A stretch of DNA of 64,000 nucleotides from Klebsiella pneumoniae (GTDB lineage: Bacteria > Pseudomonadota > Gammaproteobacteria > Ga0077536): NCBI GenBank assembly GCA_945862315.1, contig CAMAXW010000002.1, positions 62,001 to 126,000 on the forward strand. The letters run 5' to 3'. The position numbers and the translations under genes are program-made. Shown here in pieces: positions 27,660 through 36,071 of this stretch. Below the pieces are notes generated by a model, which ran no database searches, was not told the DNA's origin, and worked only from the letters and a program-made list of their open reading frames with translations. Position 1 is the first letter of the stretch. Every line of letters starts with the position of its first letter.

Positions 27660-27995
27660 ATGCGCGCGCCCTTCTCCCGGCTGGTGATCGTCACCGCCAT
27701 ACTCGCGATGCTGGGCGGGTGTGCCAGCCTAACGCCCAAAAGCGTGCCCGATAGCCCGACTACCGCGCTCCAAAAAGTCTGTGAAGAGCAAGTCCGTGCG
27801 GCGGGGGTTACCCCTTGCGACGGGTCACTAGAGGGCAGCGCCAGCCCCACCAGGGATGCGAGCACGGGCACTTTTGCCCGCGCCACTCAGTTCATCAGCC
27901 ACCTGTTGGTAGAGCCTGCGCCCAACCCAATGTATGGGGTGTTGGTGGCGCGCTGCTTGCGGGCACACAACACGCTACTGTTACAGCAGCCCTAA
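27660..27995 (+). CDS. small predicted lipoprotein
   Basis: A 111-residue protein with a lipoprotein signal peptide: MRAPFSRLVIVTAILAML followed by the lipobox LGGC (Cys near residue 21). The mature part has several Cys, including CEEQ and TPCDG, and a C-terminal ARCLRAHN. AGGAG stands 8 nt before the ATG. I do not recognise a family. The following acyl-CoA dehydrogenase gene starts 20 nt later on the same strand, so they may be co-transcribed, but no functional link is visible. Confidence 0.72.
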   Translation: MRAPFSRLVIVTAILAMLGGCASLTPKSVPDSPTTALQKVCEEQVRAAGVTPCDGSLEGSASPTRDASTGTFARATQFISHLLVEPAPNPMYGVLVARCLRAHNTLLLQQP

Positions 27996-28015
27996 GCACT
28001 ATCAAAGGCGACCCC

Positions 28016-29338
28016 ATGTGGAATTTTGAAACCGACCCGGAATTTCAGCAAAAACTCGATTGGATCGAGCACTTCGTGCGCTCGGAAATTGAGCCGCTGG
28101 ATTACTTATTTCCCAAAGACGAGACCTACAACACCGGCAATCCAGCGCTGATGGCCATCATGACGCCGTTAAAAGCGGCCGTGCAGGCGCAGGGCTTGTG
28201 GGCTTGTCATCTACCGCCCTCGATGGGCGGCGGGGGCTGGGGCCAGTTAAAGCTGGCACTCATGAACGAAATCTTGGGCCGGTCTTTTTTCGCGCCCACT
28301 ATTTTTGGCACGGCCGCCCCGGATACCGGGAATGCAGAAATTCTCGCCCACTTCGGCACGCCGGCCCAGCAGGCGCGCTACTTGAAGCCCCTCATGGCGG
28401 GCGAGATTGTGTCGTGTTTTTCCATGACCGAGCCACAGGGCGGCGCCGATCCCCGGGTGTTCACGTGCCGCGCCGATCCATCCGCCGAGGGTTGGGTGCT
28501 GCGGGGCGAAAAATGGTTCGCCTCCAATGCGCGCTGGGCGGAATTTCTCATCGTCATGGCGGTGACAGACACCAGCACCGCGATCCACCACGGCGCGACG
28601 ATGTTCATCGTCCCCACCCACACCCCAGGGGTCGAATTTGTGCGCAATACGGGCATGGCCTTCGAGCACCCCGAACACGGCGCGCACGCCTACCTGCGAT
28701 TTAACGATGTGCAGCTAACCCACGATAACTTGCTGGGTGAAGCCGGCGCCGCTTTTAAAATTGCCCAAACTCGCCTCGGTGGCGGCCGGGTACACCACGC
28801 CATGCGCACCGTGGGCCTCGCCCGGCGCGCGTTTGACGCCATCTGCGAACGGGCGCAATCGCGTTACACACAAGGATCGCGGCTGGCAGACAAACAACTT
28901 GTTCAAGACACCATCGCCGAACTCTGGATGCAGCTCGAACAATTCCGACTGCTCGTCCTCCAGACTGCTTGGAAAATCGACCGCCACAACGACTACAAAC
29001 TGGTGCGCGGCGACATCGCGGCGGTGAAAGTTTTGAGCGAACGGGTGATGGTCGAAATGGCCAGCAAGGCCATTCACTTACACGGCGCGTTAGGCGTCTC
29101 CAACGAGATGTTGTTCGGCGAGTGGCTACTGTGGGGGCACGCCCTTGGGCTGGCCGATGGACCCAGCGAAGTGCACAAGCTGATGCTGGCCAAACAACTG
29201 CTGCGCGCCCAGTCGCCCAATGCGGGAGTCTTTCCCAGCCAGCATATTCCCAGCGGGGCGGCCCTCGGCGCGGCCAAATATGCGGCAGCGCTGCGCTTGC
29301 CTGGGCATCGTCGCGGTTGGGTCACGCCCGCCGTTTAG
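28016..29338 (+). CDS. acyl-CoA dehydrogenase family protein
   Basis: A 440-residue acyl-CoA dehydrogenase. Seen: CFSMTEPQGGADPRVFTCRA (flavin/substrate loop), VLRGEKWFASNARWAEF, RLGGGRVHHAMRTVGLARRAFD and IHLHGALGVSNEMLFGEWLLWGHALGLADGPSEVHK. The last block is typical of medium/long-chain or ACAD10/11-like members that act without an electron-transfer domain. I start at the ATG at 28016 (MWNFETDPEFQQKLDWI), which fits family N-termini; the frame is open upstream into the lipoprotein gene. A strong hairpin follows the stop codon. Confidence 0.9.
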   Translation: MWNFETDPEFQQKLDWIEHFVRSEIEPLDYLFPKDETYNTGNPALMAIMTPLKAAVQAQGLWACHLPPSMGGGGWGQLKLALMNEILGRSFFAPTIFGTAAPDTGNAEILAHFGTPAQQARYLKPLMAGEIVSCFSMTEPQGGADPRVFTCRADPSAEGWVLRGEKWFASNARWAEFLIVMAVTDTSTAIHHGATMFIVPTHTPGVEFVRNTGMAFEHPEHGAHAYLRFNDVQLTHDNLLGEAGAAFKIAQTRLGGGRVHHAMRTVGLARRAFDAICERAQSRYTQGSRLADKQLVQDTIAELWMQLEQFRLLVLQTAWKIDRHNDYKLVRGDIAAVKVLSERVMVEMASKAIHLHGALGVSNEMLFGEWLLWGHALGLADGPSEVHKLMLAKQLLRAQSPNAGVFPSQHIPSGAALGAAKYAAALRLPGHRRGWVTPAV

Positions 29339-29349
29339 CCCTGCCAACA

Positions 29350-29378
29350 GGCGGTGTGGCGTTAGCGCCTACACCGCC
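29350..29378. terminator. hairpin between convergent genes
   Basis: A perfect 8-bp stem, GGCGGTGT/ACACCGCC, encloses a further GGCG/CGCC stem with a TTAG loop and one unpaired T. It lies in the 48-nt gap between two converging genes (acyl-CoA dehydrogenase and the DEAD-box helicase). No T-tract follows on either strand, so a bidirectional intrinsic terminator or RNA 3'-end stabiliser is inferred from position and stability only. Confidence 0.55.
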
Positions 29379-29386
29379 CAGTCCCG

Positions 29387-31432
29387 CTACTTGTGACGGC
29401 GCGGCGGACCTTCACCGTCGCGGCGCGGCGGACCCTCGCCCTCACGGCGCGGGGTGCGCTTGCGGGGGGCGGCGGCCACCACGGGTTCCATGTTGAACCG
29501 GAATTGGCCAAAACGGACTTTCTTCAGGTGTTCCAGCAAATCGCGCGGCATGCCGTCGGGCAAGTCCACGGTGCTGAAATCGTCATACATATCGATGCGG
29601 CCGATGTAGCGGAATTCGATCCCCGCCTCGTTGGCGATGGCACCCACGATATGCTTGGGAGTGGCCCCGGTTTGCAGGCCCACATCAATGCGATAACGCA
29701 CCATGGCGAGGTCTGGAAAATCCTTCAGCGGCTCAGCTTCCAGCGGAAACGCCACACTGGGCGCAGACGCCATCGGTGCCTCGCTACGCGGCGTGAGGAA
29801 TGGCGCTGGCGGCCGCTCACCCGAGGTGTGGGCCGGCGGCTCAGACGGGGTGTAGGCTGGTGGCTCAAGCGTTGCGCGGGCTGGTGGCTCAAGCGTTGCG
29901 CGTGCCGGCGGCTCATACGCCGGGGCAGTAGGCATCCGGGCTGGCGGAACCCGCGTGGGATGCTCCTCGCGCGGCGCACGTTCCACCCGAGAAGGGCGCT
30001 CTGTGCGCTCGAACCGGGGGGCTTGTTCGTGGCTTTCGGGGCGCGACGGACGCTCCTGCCGAGATGGCGCGGCATGCGAGGCATAAGGCACGTTGACCAC
30101 CGCACCTTCAAAGCTGAGGGGGCGATCGCGTTGAATCATGAAGGCCAGCGTGGCGGCGAGCTTGGGGATTTCGACCCCGCCTTCAGTGGCCATTTCCTCA
30201 ACCAACCCTTGGAACCAGTGCAAATCCTCCGTGGCGAGGACATCAAACACGGCTTTTTTGAACTGGCTCACGCGCCGGCTAGCGATGGCTTCGCGGGTTG
30301 GCGCGCGCATGGGCTCGATGGGTTGCCGGGTGGCGCGCTCGATCGCCCTTAACATCCGGATTTCACGGGGCGCGACAAACAGAATGGCCTCGCCCGGTCG
30401 GCCAGCCCGCCCGGTGCGGCCAATGCGATGGACGTAACTTTCGATGTCGTAGGGAATGTCGTAATTAACCACATGGCTGATGCGCGGCACGTCTAAGCCG
30501 CGGGCCGCGACATCGGTGGCGATGACGATGTCGAGATCGCCTGACTTCAGCTGCTCGACGGTTTTCTCGCGCTGCGCCTGATTGAGATCGCCGTTGAGGG
30601 CGGCGCAAGCGTGGCCGCGTGCCTCCAGCTTCTCAGCCAGTTCCAGCGTGGCCATTTTAGTGCGAACAAAAATCAGGACGGCGTCTAGTTCTTCGGCTTC
30701 CAGAATGCGCGTGAGGGCATCTAGCTTGTGCAACCCCGCCACCTGCCAATAGCGCTGCCGCACAGATTCCACCGTGCTGGTCTTCGCTTTGATGCGAATT
30801 TCGCGGGGATTCTTGAGATGGCGCGCCGCGACTGAACGGATTTGCTCCGGCATGGTGGCGGAGAACAGCGCCGTTTGCCGGCTGGCCGGCGTTTTCTCCA
30901 GAATAAACTCCACGTCATCGATGAAACCCATGCGGAGCATTTCGTCGGCTTCGTCGAGCACTAGCCCGCGCAAAGAACCCAATTTCAGGGTGTCGCGGCG
31001 CAGATGGTCCATGATGCGGCCGGGCGTACCGACCACCACATGCACGCTGCGGCGCAGCTGGTGGAGCTGTTGGCCCATGCTCTGTCCGCCGTATAGCGGC
31101 AGTACATGAAAGCCGGGCAGGCCATGGGCGTAACTCTGAAAGGCTTCGGCCACCTGGATGGCGAGCTCACGGGTGGGGGTTAAAACCAGCACCTGCGGAT
31201 CGTGGGCGGTGAGATCGATGCGTGCCAGGAAAGGCAAGGCAAATGCGGCGGTCTTGCCGGTGCCTGTTTGTGCCTGGCCGATGATATCTTCGCCAGCCAA
31301 AAGGGCAGGAATCGCGGCGGCCTGAATAGGCGAGGGGGTTTCATAGCCGATGGTGTTTAGCGTCGCGAGCAGGGCCGCGGGCAGTTTGAGATCGGCAAAA
31401 CTAAGCGTGGAGTCAGACATGGGCTGGGGCAT
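29387..31432 (-). CDS. deaD: DEAD-box ATP-dependent RNA helicase DeaD/CsdA
   Basis: A 681-residue RNA helicase for ribosome assembly and cold response. Seen: the Q motif (FADLKLP...GYETPSPIQ), AQTGTGKT, DEAD, SAT, the HRIGRTGRAG motif, and a C-terminal DbpA/CsdA RNA-binding domain (RYRIDVGLQTGATPKHIVGAIANEAG). Between the core and that domain lies a Pro/Arg/Glu-rich linker (about residues 450-560) with octapeptide PPARATLE-type repeats. The tail has the repeat DGEGPPRR twice. Start may be the ATG at 31432 or the one four codons later (MSDSTLSFADLK). The gene is convergent with the acyl-CoA dehydrogenase gene. Confidence 0.94.
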   Translation of the reverse strand: MPQPMSDSTLSFADLKLPAALLATLNTIGYETPSPIQAAAIPALLAGEDIIGQAQTGTGKTAAFALPFLARIDLTAHDPQVLVLTPTRELAIQVAEAFQSYAHGLPGFHVLPLYGGQSMGQQLHQLRRSVHVVVGTPGRIMDHLRRDTLKLGSLRGLVLDEADEMLRMGFIDDVEFILEKTPASRQTALFSATMPEQIRSVAARHLKNPREIRIKAKTSTVESVRQRYWQVAGLHKLDALTRILEAEELDAVLIFVRTKMATLELAEKLEARGHACAALNGDLNQAQREKTVEQLKSGDLDIVIATDVAARGLDVPRISHVVNYDIPYDIESYVHRIGRTGRAGRPGEAILFVAPREIRMLRAIERATRQPIEPMRAPTREAIASRRVSQFKKAVFDVLATEDLHWFQGLVEEMATEGGVEIPKLAATLAFMIQRDRPLSFEGAVVNVPYASHAAPSRQERPSRPESHEQAPRFERTERPSRVERAPREEHPTRVPPARMPTAPAYEPPARATLEPPARATLEPPAYTPSEPPAHTSGERPPAPFLTPRSEAPMASAPSVAFPLEAEPLKDFPDLAMVRYRIDVGLQTGATPKHIVGAIANEAGIEFRYIGRIDMYDDFSTVDLPDGMPRDLLEHLKKVRFGQFRFNMEPVVAAAPRKRTPRREGEGPPRRDGEGPPRRHK
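29856..29903 (-). repeat. 24-bp tandem repeat in the deaD linker
   Basis: Two adjacent 24-base units differing only at their last base (gctggtggctcaagcgttgc then gcgg or gcgt on the plus strand). Each encodes PPARATLE; the neighbouring units PPAYTPSE and PPAHTSGE are degenerate copies of the same octapeptide. The array therefore spans about four units. Such in-frame repeats can change in number by slippage and alter the linker length. Confidence 0.85.
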
Positions 31433-31548
31433 GACCGGGCGTGGGAGGGCGCATAGTGTAAACCACCCGCGGCGTCAAGGCTCGCGTTCTCGACGCACCA
31501 CAACAATTGCCTTAAACAACCCGCCGTCCGCCCCGCTTGGGCGGGCTT

Positions 31549-32544
31549 TTAGCGACGGCCTAAATGCCGGCGCTCGCTCGCTAACGTGTCGAGCCAAGCC
31601 TGCCGCGGCGAGCGAAATTTCACGCCCAATTCGCGGACTGCTTTGGTCCCGTCGAACTGCAGATCCATAAAAGCCATGCGGGCTAAATCTGCGCTAAACA
31701 AAGGGCTGGGATCCGACAGCCGCTCGAGTGGTTCCAGCCACGCGCAATAGCGCACGGCCAACCAGCGCGGCATCCACCACCAGATAAACTTCAGCCCGCC
31801 GGGGGTGGTGTGCCAGATGCTAAAGACCTCCCGCACCGGTAAAGAGCCGCCTGACAACAGGTAGGTCTCGCCCAACTGCCCACGTTCCAGACAATGGAGC
31901 AGCCCAGCCACCGTGTCTTCCACATGCACGAAGCTCGCCGCACCGTCACCAAACGATACCGGCGGCAGCAAGTTGCGGACATACAGGCGGGCTAAACGGC
32001 CCAAGCTTGAATGGTCGCCCGGCCCAATGACGGCCACTGGACAGGCAATCAGCAGCGGCGCGCCCGCTCGTTGTAAGGCCAAGGCCAGCTCGTGGGCTTC
32101 CACTTTGGTGGCTTCGTAATGTGATTGCGGGGCGCTGTGGCGCACCCAGTTCTCATCGCGTGGCCGGCCGTCGCTGGATCCAAAAACTAGCGCCGTAGAG
32201 ACATAGAGAATGCGCCCGACCCCTAGTTCGTGCGCGATGCCCAGCGTATTCGCCGTGCCGTTAACATTGGCTTGGGTCATGCGCTCGCGCCCGGCCTTGT
32301 TCAACCCCAGTGCGTAGTGCCCTGCTGCGTGCACCACCATCGCCGCACCGGCTATCGCCGTGCGCAACACCCCCCGGTCGCTGACATCGCCCACCACCAG
32401 TTCCACACCTTCGGCCAACAACGCGCTGGCGGCCGGGCTCTGCGCATCGCGCACTAAAGCGCTCACGCGATGCCCACGCACCAGCAACGCCGTGACCAGT
32501 GGGCGGCCGATAAAGCCCGTTGCGCCCGTCACAAATACCCGCAT
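31549..32544 (-). CDS. NAD-dependent epimerase/dehydratase family protein
   Basis: A 331-residue extended SDR. Seen: the N-terminal VTGATGFIGRP nucleotide-binding motif, VVHAAGHYALG, a catalytic STALVFGSSDG followed by YEATKVEAHELAL (Tyr-x-x-x-Lys), and VIGPGDHSSLGRLARLYV. It resembles the dihydroflavonol-reductase/3beta-hydroxysteroid-type branch used in hopanoid and sterol-related chemistry, but substrate cannot be fixed. The SDR gene ends 92 nt upstream on the same strand, so the two may form one unit. Confidence 0.86.
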   Translation of the reverse strand: MRVFVTGATGFIGRPLVTALLVRGHRVSALVRDAQSPAASALLAEGVELVVGDVSDRGVLRTAIAGAAMVVHAAGHYALGLNKAGRERMTQANVNGTANTLGIAHELGVGRILYVSTALVFGSSDGRPRDENWVRHSAPQSHYEATKVEAHELALALQRAGAPLLIACPVAVIGPGDHSSLGRLARLYVRNLLPPVSFGDGAASFVHVEDTVAGLLHCLERGQLGETYLLSGGSLPVREVFSIWHTTPGGLKFIWWWMPRWLAVRYCAWLEPLERLSDPSPLFSADLARMAFMDLQFDGTKAVRELGVKFRSPRQAWLDTLASERRHLGRR

Positions 32545-32636
32545 CGGGCTTACTCCTTCGTTGGCTTAGTTCGCACTGGCCTAGCGCGCCAAGCCGCCAG
32601 GTGTGTTGTGACGCCCCTGGCGGTCGCGCGGCAAAG

Positions 32637-33398
32637 TCATAGGTTACCTTTGTGTTGCACCCCATCCACCGCCAGCAACGCACCGGCAACCCAGCTGGCT
32701 TTAGCGGAAGCCAGAAACAGCACCGCGTTGGCCACTTCTTCGGGCCGCCCCATGCGCCCAAACGGAATACTGCCAACGACCATGTCATAGAAGGCGGGGT
32801 TGCCTTTATGAATGCCATCCCAGAAGCCGTCGGGGAAGTCGATAGACCCCGGCGCCACGCAGTTAACCCGAATCCCTTTGGGGGCGAGTTCCATGGCCAT
32901 GCTTTTAGCATGACTGATGAGTGCAGCTTTGGCGGCGGCGTAAGCGGCCACCCCCGGCAGGCTCGCCTCTAGTCCAGAAATGGAACTGATATGGATGACC
33001 GCACCACCGCCGACCTGTTCCATCCAAGGCACGACGGCCTTGGTGGCGCGCACGGCGGCCAGAATGTCCACATTGACACTCGCCGCCCAGCCGGCTTCGT
33101 CGTCGGTCACGCCAAAGCCGGAGGGATTGTTAACGAGTACATCGACACGACCCAAGGCCCCGTGGGCCGCATTGAGAAAGCCCTGCAGGGCGGCGGCGTC
33201 GCCCACATCGCAGCTGGCGGCGAATACCGTGCCGCCCAGTGCGGCGATTTCGGCGCGGGTGTTTTCTAGCGCTGCCGCACCACGCGCGCAAATGGCGACT
33301 CGAGCGCCTTCGCGGGCAAACTCCAACGCAATGGCGCGCCCTATTCCCTTGCTGGCTCCGGTCACGATGACGCCTTTGCTGTGTAATCCCAAATCCAT
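32637..33398 (-). CDS. SDR family oxidoreductase
   Basis: A 253-residue classical SDR. Seen: TGASKGIG, NNPSG in place of the usual NNAG, ISSISGLEAS, YAAAKAALI with Tyr/Lys, then CVAPGSIDFPDGFWDG and a DGVQHKGNL end. The Pro/Ser variant of the NNAG motif is seen in some members of this family. AGGGGAG lies 7 nt before the ATG. A GGCCGTTAACGGCC palindrome lies about 25 bases upstream of the start and could be an operator. It precedes the epimerase gene. Confidence 0.88.
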   Translation of the reverse strand: MDLGLHSKGVIVTGASKGIGRAIALEFAREGARVAICARGAAALENTRAEIAALGGTVFAASCDVGDAAALQGFLNAAHGALGRVDVLVNNPSGFGVTDDEAGWAASVNVDILAAVRATKAVVPWMEQVGGGAVIHISSISGLEASLPGVAAYAAAKAALISHAKSMAMELAPKGIRVNCVAPGSIDFPDGFWDGIHKGNPAFYDMVVGSIPFGRMGRPEEVANAVLFLASAKASWVAGALLAVDGVQHKGNL

Positions 33399-33421
33399 GC
33401 GTGCTCCCCTTAGCTTGCGAC

Positions 33422-33435
33422 GGCCGTTAACGGCC
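33422..33435. promoter_or_regulatory. GGCCGTTAACGGCC palindrome upstream of the SDR gene
   Basis: A 14-base perfect palindrome with central TTAA sits about 23-37 bases upstream of the SDR start and about 46 bases after the nfeD stop, both on the minus strand. It could be a repressor operator or part of a terminator hairpin; no T-tract is seen. Its role is inferred from position alone. Confidence 0.35.
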
Positions 33436-33480
33436 TGTTGATAGATTTTATGTGTTGCTCGACTCGTAGACGGTCATGGC

Positions 33481-33930
33481 CTACTCCACAGGCTCGACTT
33501 TGAGAATAGTCCCTTCTGCGCCGGTAACAATGACGAGCGTGCCGATGGGTAAATCGGGGCCGGTGATTTTCCAAGTAGAGTCGTCCACCGGCAGTTTGCC
33601 CACACCATCGATGATCGGCGTCGACAAAGTGAAGCGGCGCCCCACATAGGAGCGGCCACGCTGGTTAAGCGTGGGATGGTCATCGCTATCGGGATGACTT
33701 TTGCGGTAGCGCCGCCAAACCACCAAGCTACCCAGCGACAGCACGGCAAACACCACCCACTGCGCTTGCCAGGCCAGCGTGGGCACCAACAGCAGCAAGC
33801 CCCCCGTGAGCGCCGCGCCCACCCCAAACCACACCAAAAAAGTGCCCGGCAGCAGGGTTTCCGCGATCAACAAAACCATGCCCAGCAGCAACCAATGCCA
33901 CGGACCCAAGGTTTGCAGCAGGCTGTTCAC
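33481..33930 (-). CDS. NfeD family membrane protein
   Basis: A 149-residue NfeD-like protein with two to three hydrophobic segments (residues of about 10-30, 33-52, 54-70) and a C-terminal OB-fold domain beginning near 87 (LNQRGRSYVGRRFTLSTPIIDGVGKLPVDDSTWKITGPDLPIGTLVIVTGAEGTILKVEPV). NfeD partners with SPFH proteins in membrane microdomains. The upstream SPFH gene overlaps its start by four bases (ATGA), so they are coupled. Confidence 0.92.
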   Translation of the reverse strand: MNSLLQTLGPWHWLLLGMVLLIAETLLPGTFLVWFGVGAALTGGLLLLVPTLAWQAQWVVFAVLSLGSLVVWRRYRKSHPDSDDHPTLNQRGRSYVGRRFTLSTPIIDGVGKLPVDDSTWKITGPDLPIGTLVIVTGAEGTILKVEPVE

Positions 33931-34859
33931 CGCCGTTGCGAACCTTGCATCGAGAAGGCTTCTTTCGCGAGTTCAGCGACGCCCCCCACCGCCCCCAGCA
34001 GTCCGGTAGTCTCCAGAGGCATAAAAATAATCTTTTGATTGGGCGCGGAGCCGATGACTTTCAGCGCCTCCACGTATTTTTGCGCAATAAAATAATTTAT
34101 TGCCTGCACGTTACCGTTGGTAATGGCCTCCGACACCATGGCTGTCGCGCGGGCTTCCGCCTCGGCCAAACGCTCGCGCGCCTCGGCTTCCCGGAAAGCC
34201 GCCTCACGCCGCCCTTCGGCTTCGAGCACTGCCGCCTGCTTCTCACCCTCGGCTTTTAAAATGGCCGCCTGACGCATGCCCTCGGCCTCCAGAATGGCGG
34301 CGCGTTTAGAACGTTCGGCGGTCATTTGCCGGGTCATGGAATCCACCATGTTCTGGGGTGGCGTGATGTCTTTGATTTCGATACGGGTGACCTTCAAGCC
34401 CCAAGGATGGGTGGCCTCGTCGACCACCGAGAGTAGCCGTGAGTTGATGACATCGCGTTTGGATAGGGATTCATCGAGATCCATAGAACCCAGCACCGTG
34501 CGGATATTGGTCATGGTGAGATTGAGCACGGCGTATTCAAGCCGGGTGACCTCATAGGCGGCGCGCACAGGGTCTAGCACTTGAAAGAACACCACCCCGT
34601 CGACTCGCACCACCGCGTTGTCGCGCGTGATGACTTCTTGCGAGGGGACTTCCAGCACCTGCTCCATCATGTTGACCCGGTGCCCGACGTTATCGATATA
34701 CGGCAGGATGATGCCCAGGCCGGGCCGGAGCGTCGTGCGATAACGACCAAAGCGCTCAATGGTCCATTCCCAACCCTGCGGCACCACCTTCGCGCCTTTG
34801 TAGAGAGTAACCACCACCAGGACGACAAACCCCAACGTCAAAATGCCACTCAGTTCCAT
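33927..34859 (-). CDS. SPFH/Band 7 stomatin-like protein (QmcA type)
   Basis: A 310-residue SPFH protein anchored by an N-terminal hydrophobic segment (residues 5-21), followed by VVPQGWEWTIERFGRYRTTLRPGLGIILPYID, the Band 7 core, and a long charged coiled coil (about 185-250, EAEGMRQAAILKAEGEKQAAV). The end carries ALKVIGSAPNQKIIFMPLET. This matches QmcA/stomatin members that form oligomeric membrane scaffolds and partner with FtsH proteases. It overlaps nfeD by ATGA. Confidence 0.93.
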   Translation of the reverse strand: MELSGILTLGFVVLVVVTLYKGAKVVPQGWEWTIERFGRYRTTLRPGLGIILPYIDNVGHRVNMMEQVLEVPSQEVITRDNAVVRVDGVVFFQVLDPVRAAYEVTRLEYAVLNLTMTNIRTVLGSMDLDESLSKRDVINSRLLSVVDEATHPWGLKVTRIEIKDITPPQNMVDSMTRQMTAERSKRAAILEAEGMRQAAILKAEGEKQAAVLEAEGRREAAFREAEARERLAEAEARATAMVSEAITNGNVQAINYFIAQKYVEALKVIGSAPNQKIIFMPLETTGLLGAVGGVAELAKEAFSMQGSQRR

Positions 34860-34928
34860 GCTCTACTCCTCGTTGCGCGGGGTGCGCGATCTTATTCTAG
34901 CGACCTCGGAGAAATGGGCGAGCGAAAG

Positions 34929-35996
34929 TTAAGGTTTCATCCCGCCCGTAAAATTCCGCACGAGGATGGCCGTTGCGGCAGCCGCCTGCTGTGCCAAATC
35001 CTGGGCCGCCGCCAGTTGATTGCCGGCGCGCGCCAAATTGTGTTCGCCGCGGGTCGCATAACGCGCGGGTGACCAACCAAAATAGCGCTCCTCCAAGGCA
35101 TCTGCGGCAAACCGGGCGGCGAGTTCCAAGTAGATGGTTTGGGTCCCGGCCACCAGCCCCATCCACTCGGCCGGGCCGAGCAAACCCGCCGTCTGGCTGG
35201 CATAACCCTCGATGGCCGCGGCAAAAAAATCTAGCGCAAAGCTGGCTTGCGGCGCGTCTTCCGGGCCCGGATTGCACCACGAGCGAAACGCGTCACCCAA
35301 CTCGGGTACCACAGGGCCGTGGGCGAGAGTGTCCAGATCCACCAGACACAGTCCCCGTCCCTGGGCGTCAAAAAGCAGGTTGGAAATCTTGGGATCACCG
35401 TGGACCAATCTGGCGGGCCCCGCCGGCCACGCTGGCAATTCTGCCAATTGGCTTGTGATGGCGAGCGCCAGCCGCACCACATCGTCGTAGAGCCGATGTC
35501 CCGGATGGGCCGCCAGCGCGCCCCGCAGCGCCGCCAAATGCCGTGCCGGGTCGTGCACGGGCGGCCGAATGTGCGGCAACGGCGCGTGCCAATCAGCCAG
35601 CGCGGCGTGAAACCGCCCCAACACCGCCCCGGCGACCTGCGCCCCGGCGGCATCGCTGAGCGCCTCCACGCTGTGACCGGGCACGCGACTCAGCACCCGC
35701 CACACGGCGCCATCCAGTGGTACGGCGCGCGCATGCTCGCGAGTGCGGATGAGCAAAGGCGTGGTCAGGCCCTGTCGAGCCAGCTCGCTGGTGACCAAAT
35801 CCAGGTTGTGATTAACCGCCTCATCGAACACCGGGTGCAAACGCTGCAATACATATCCCGGGCCATCGAAGGTCTCCACGCGCAGGGTGGTGTTGATCAG
35901 ACCACCCGTGAGCAGGCTCAGCGAGTGCCATTGAAAATCGTAGGCGGCGAGCACCGTCGTCGCGGCAGCGGTGAGTTGGGTTGAAATTAAACTCAT
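34929..35996 (-). CDS. aminoglycoside phosphotransferase-fold kinase
   Basis: A 355-residue APH/choline-kinase-like protein. Seen: LTGGLINTTLRVETFDGPGYVLQRLHPVFDEAVNHNLDLVT at the nucleotide-binding lobe, the catalytic LVHGDPKISNLLFD and metal motif LCLVDLDTLAHGPVVPELGDAFRSW. The pattern (RLHPVF, NLDLVTS) is seen in a mucin-desulfatase/N-acetylhexosamine 1-kinase-like group, so a sugar kinase role is possible. I start at the ATG at 35996 next to homology; ATGs at 36020 and 36080 are also open and would overlap the divergent lipoprotein gene. Confidence 0.78.
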   Translation of the reverse strand: MSLISTQLTAAATTVLAAYDFQWHSLSLLTGGLINTTLRVETFDGPGYVLQRLHPVFDEAVNHNLDLVTSELARQGLTTPLLIRTREHARAVPLDGAVWRVLSRVPGHSVEALSDAAGAQVAGAVLGRFHAALADWHAPLPHIRPPVHDPARHLAALRGALAAHPGHRLYDDVVRLALAITSQLAELPAWPAGPARLVHGDPKISNLLFDAQGRGLCLVDLDTLAHGPVVPELGDAFRSWCNPGPEDAPQASFALDFFAAAIEGYASQTAGLLGPAEWMGLVAGTQTIYLELAARFAADALEERYFGWSPARYATRGEHNLARAGNQLAAAQDLAQQAAAATAILVRNFTGGMKP

Positions 35997-36071
35997 GCGG
36001 GTGGTTTGCGCGCTCTGCATGGCGGAGGCTCGATTGTACACTCGGGCCTTGATTCGTTTGGCCAGACTTAC

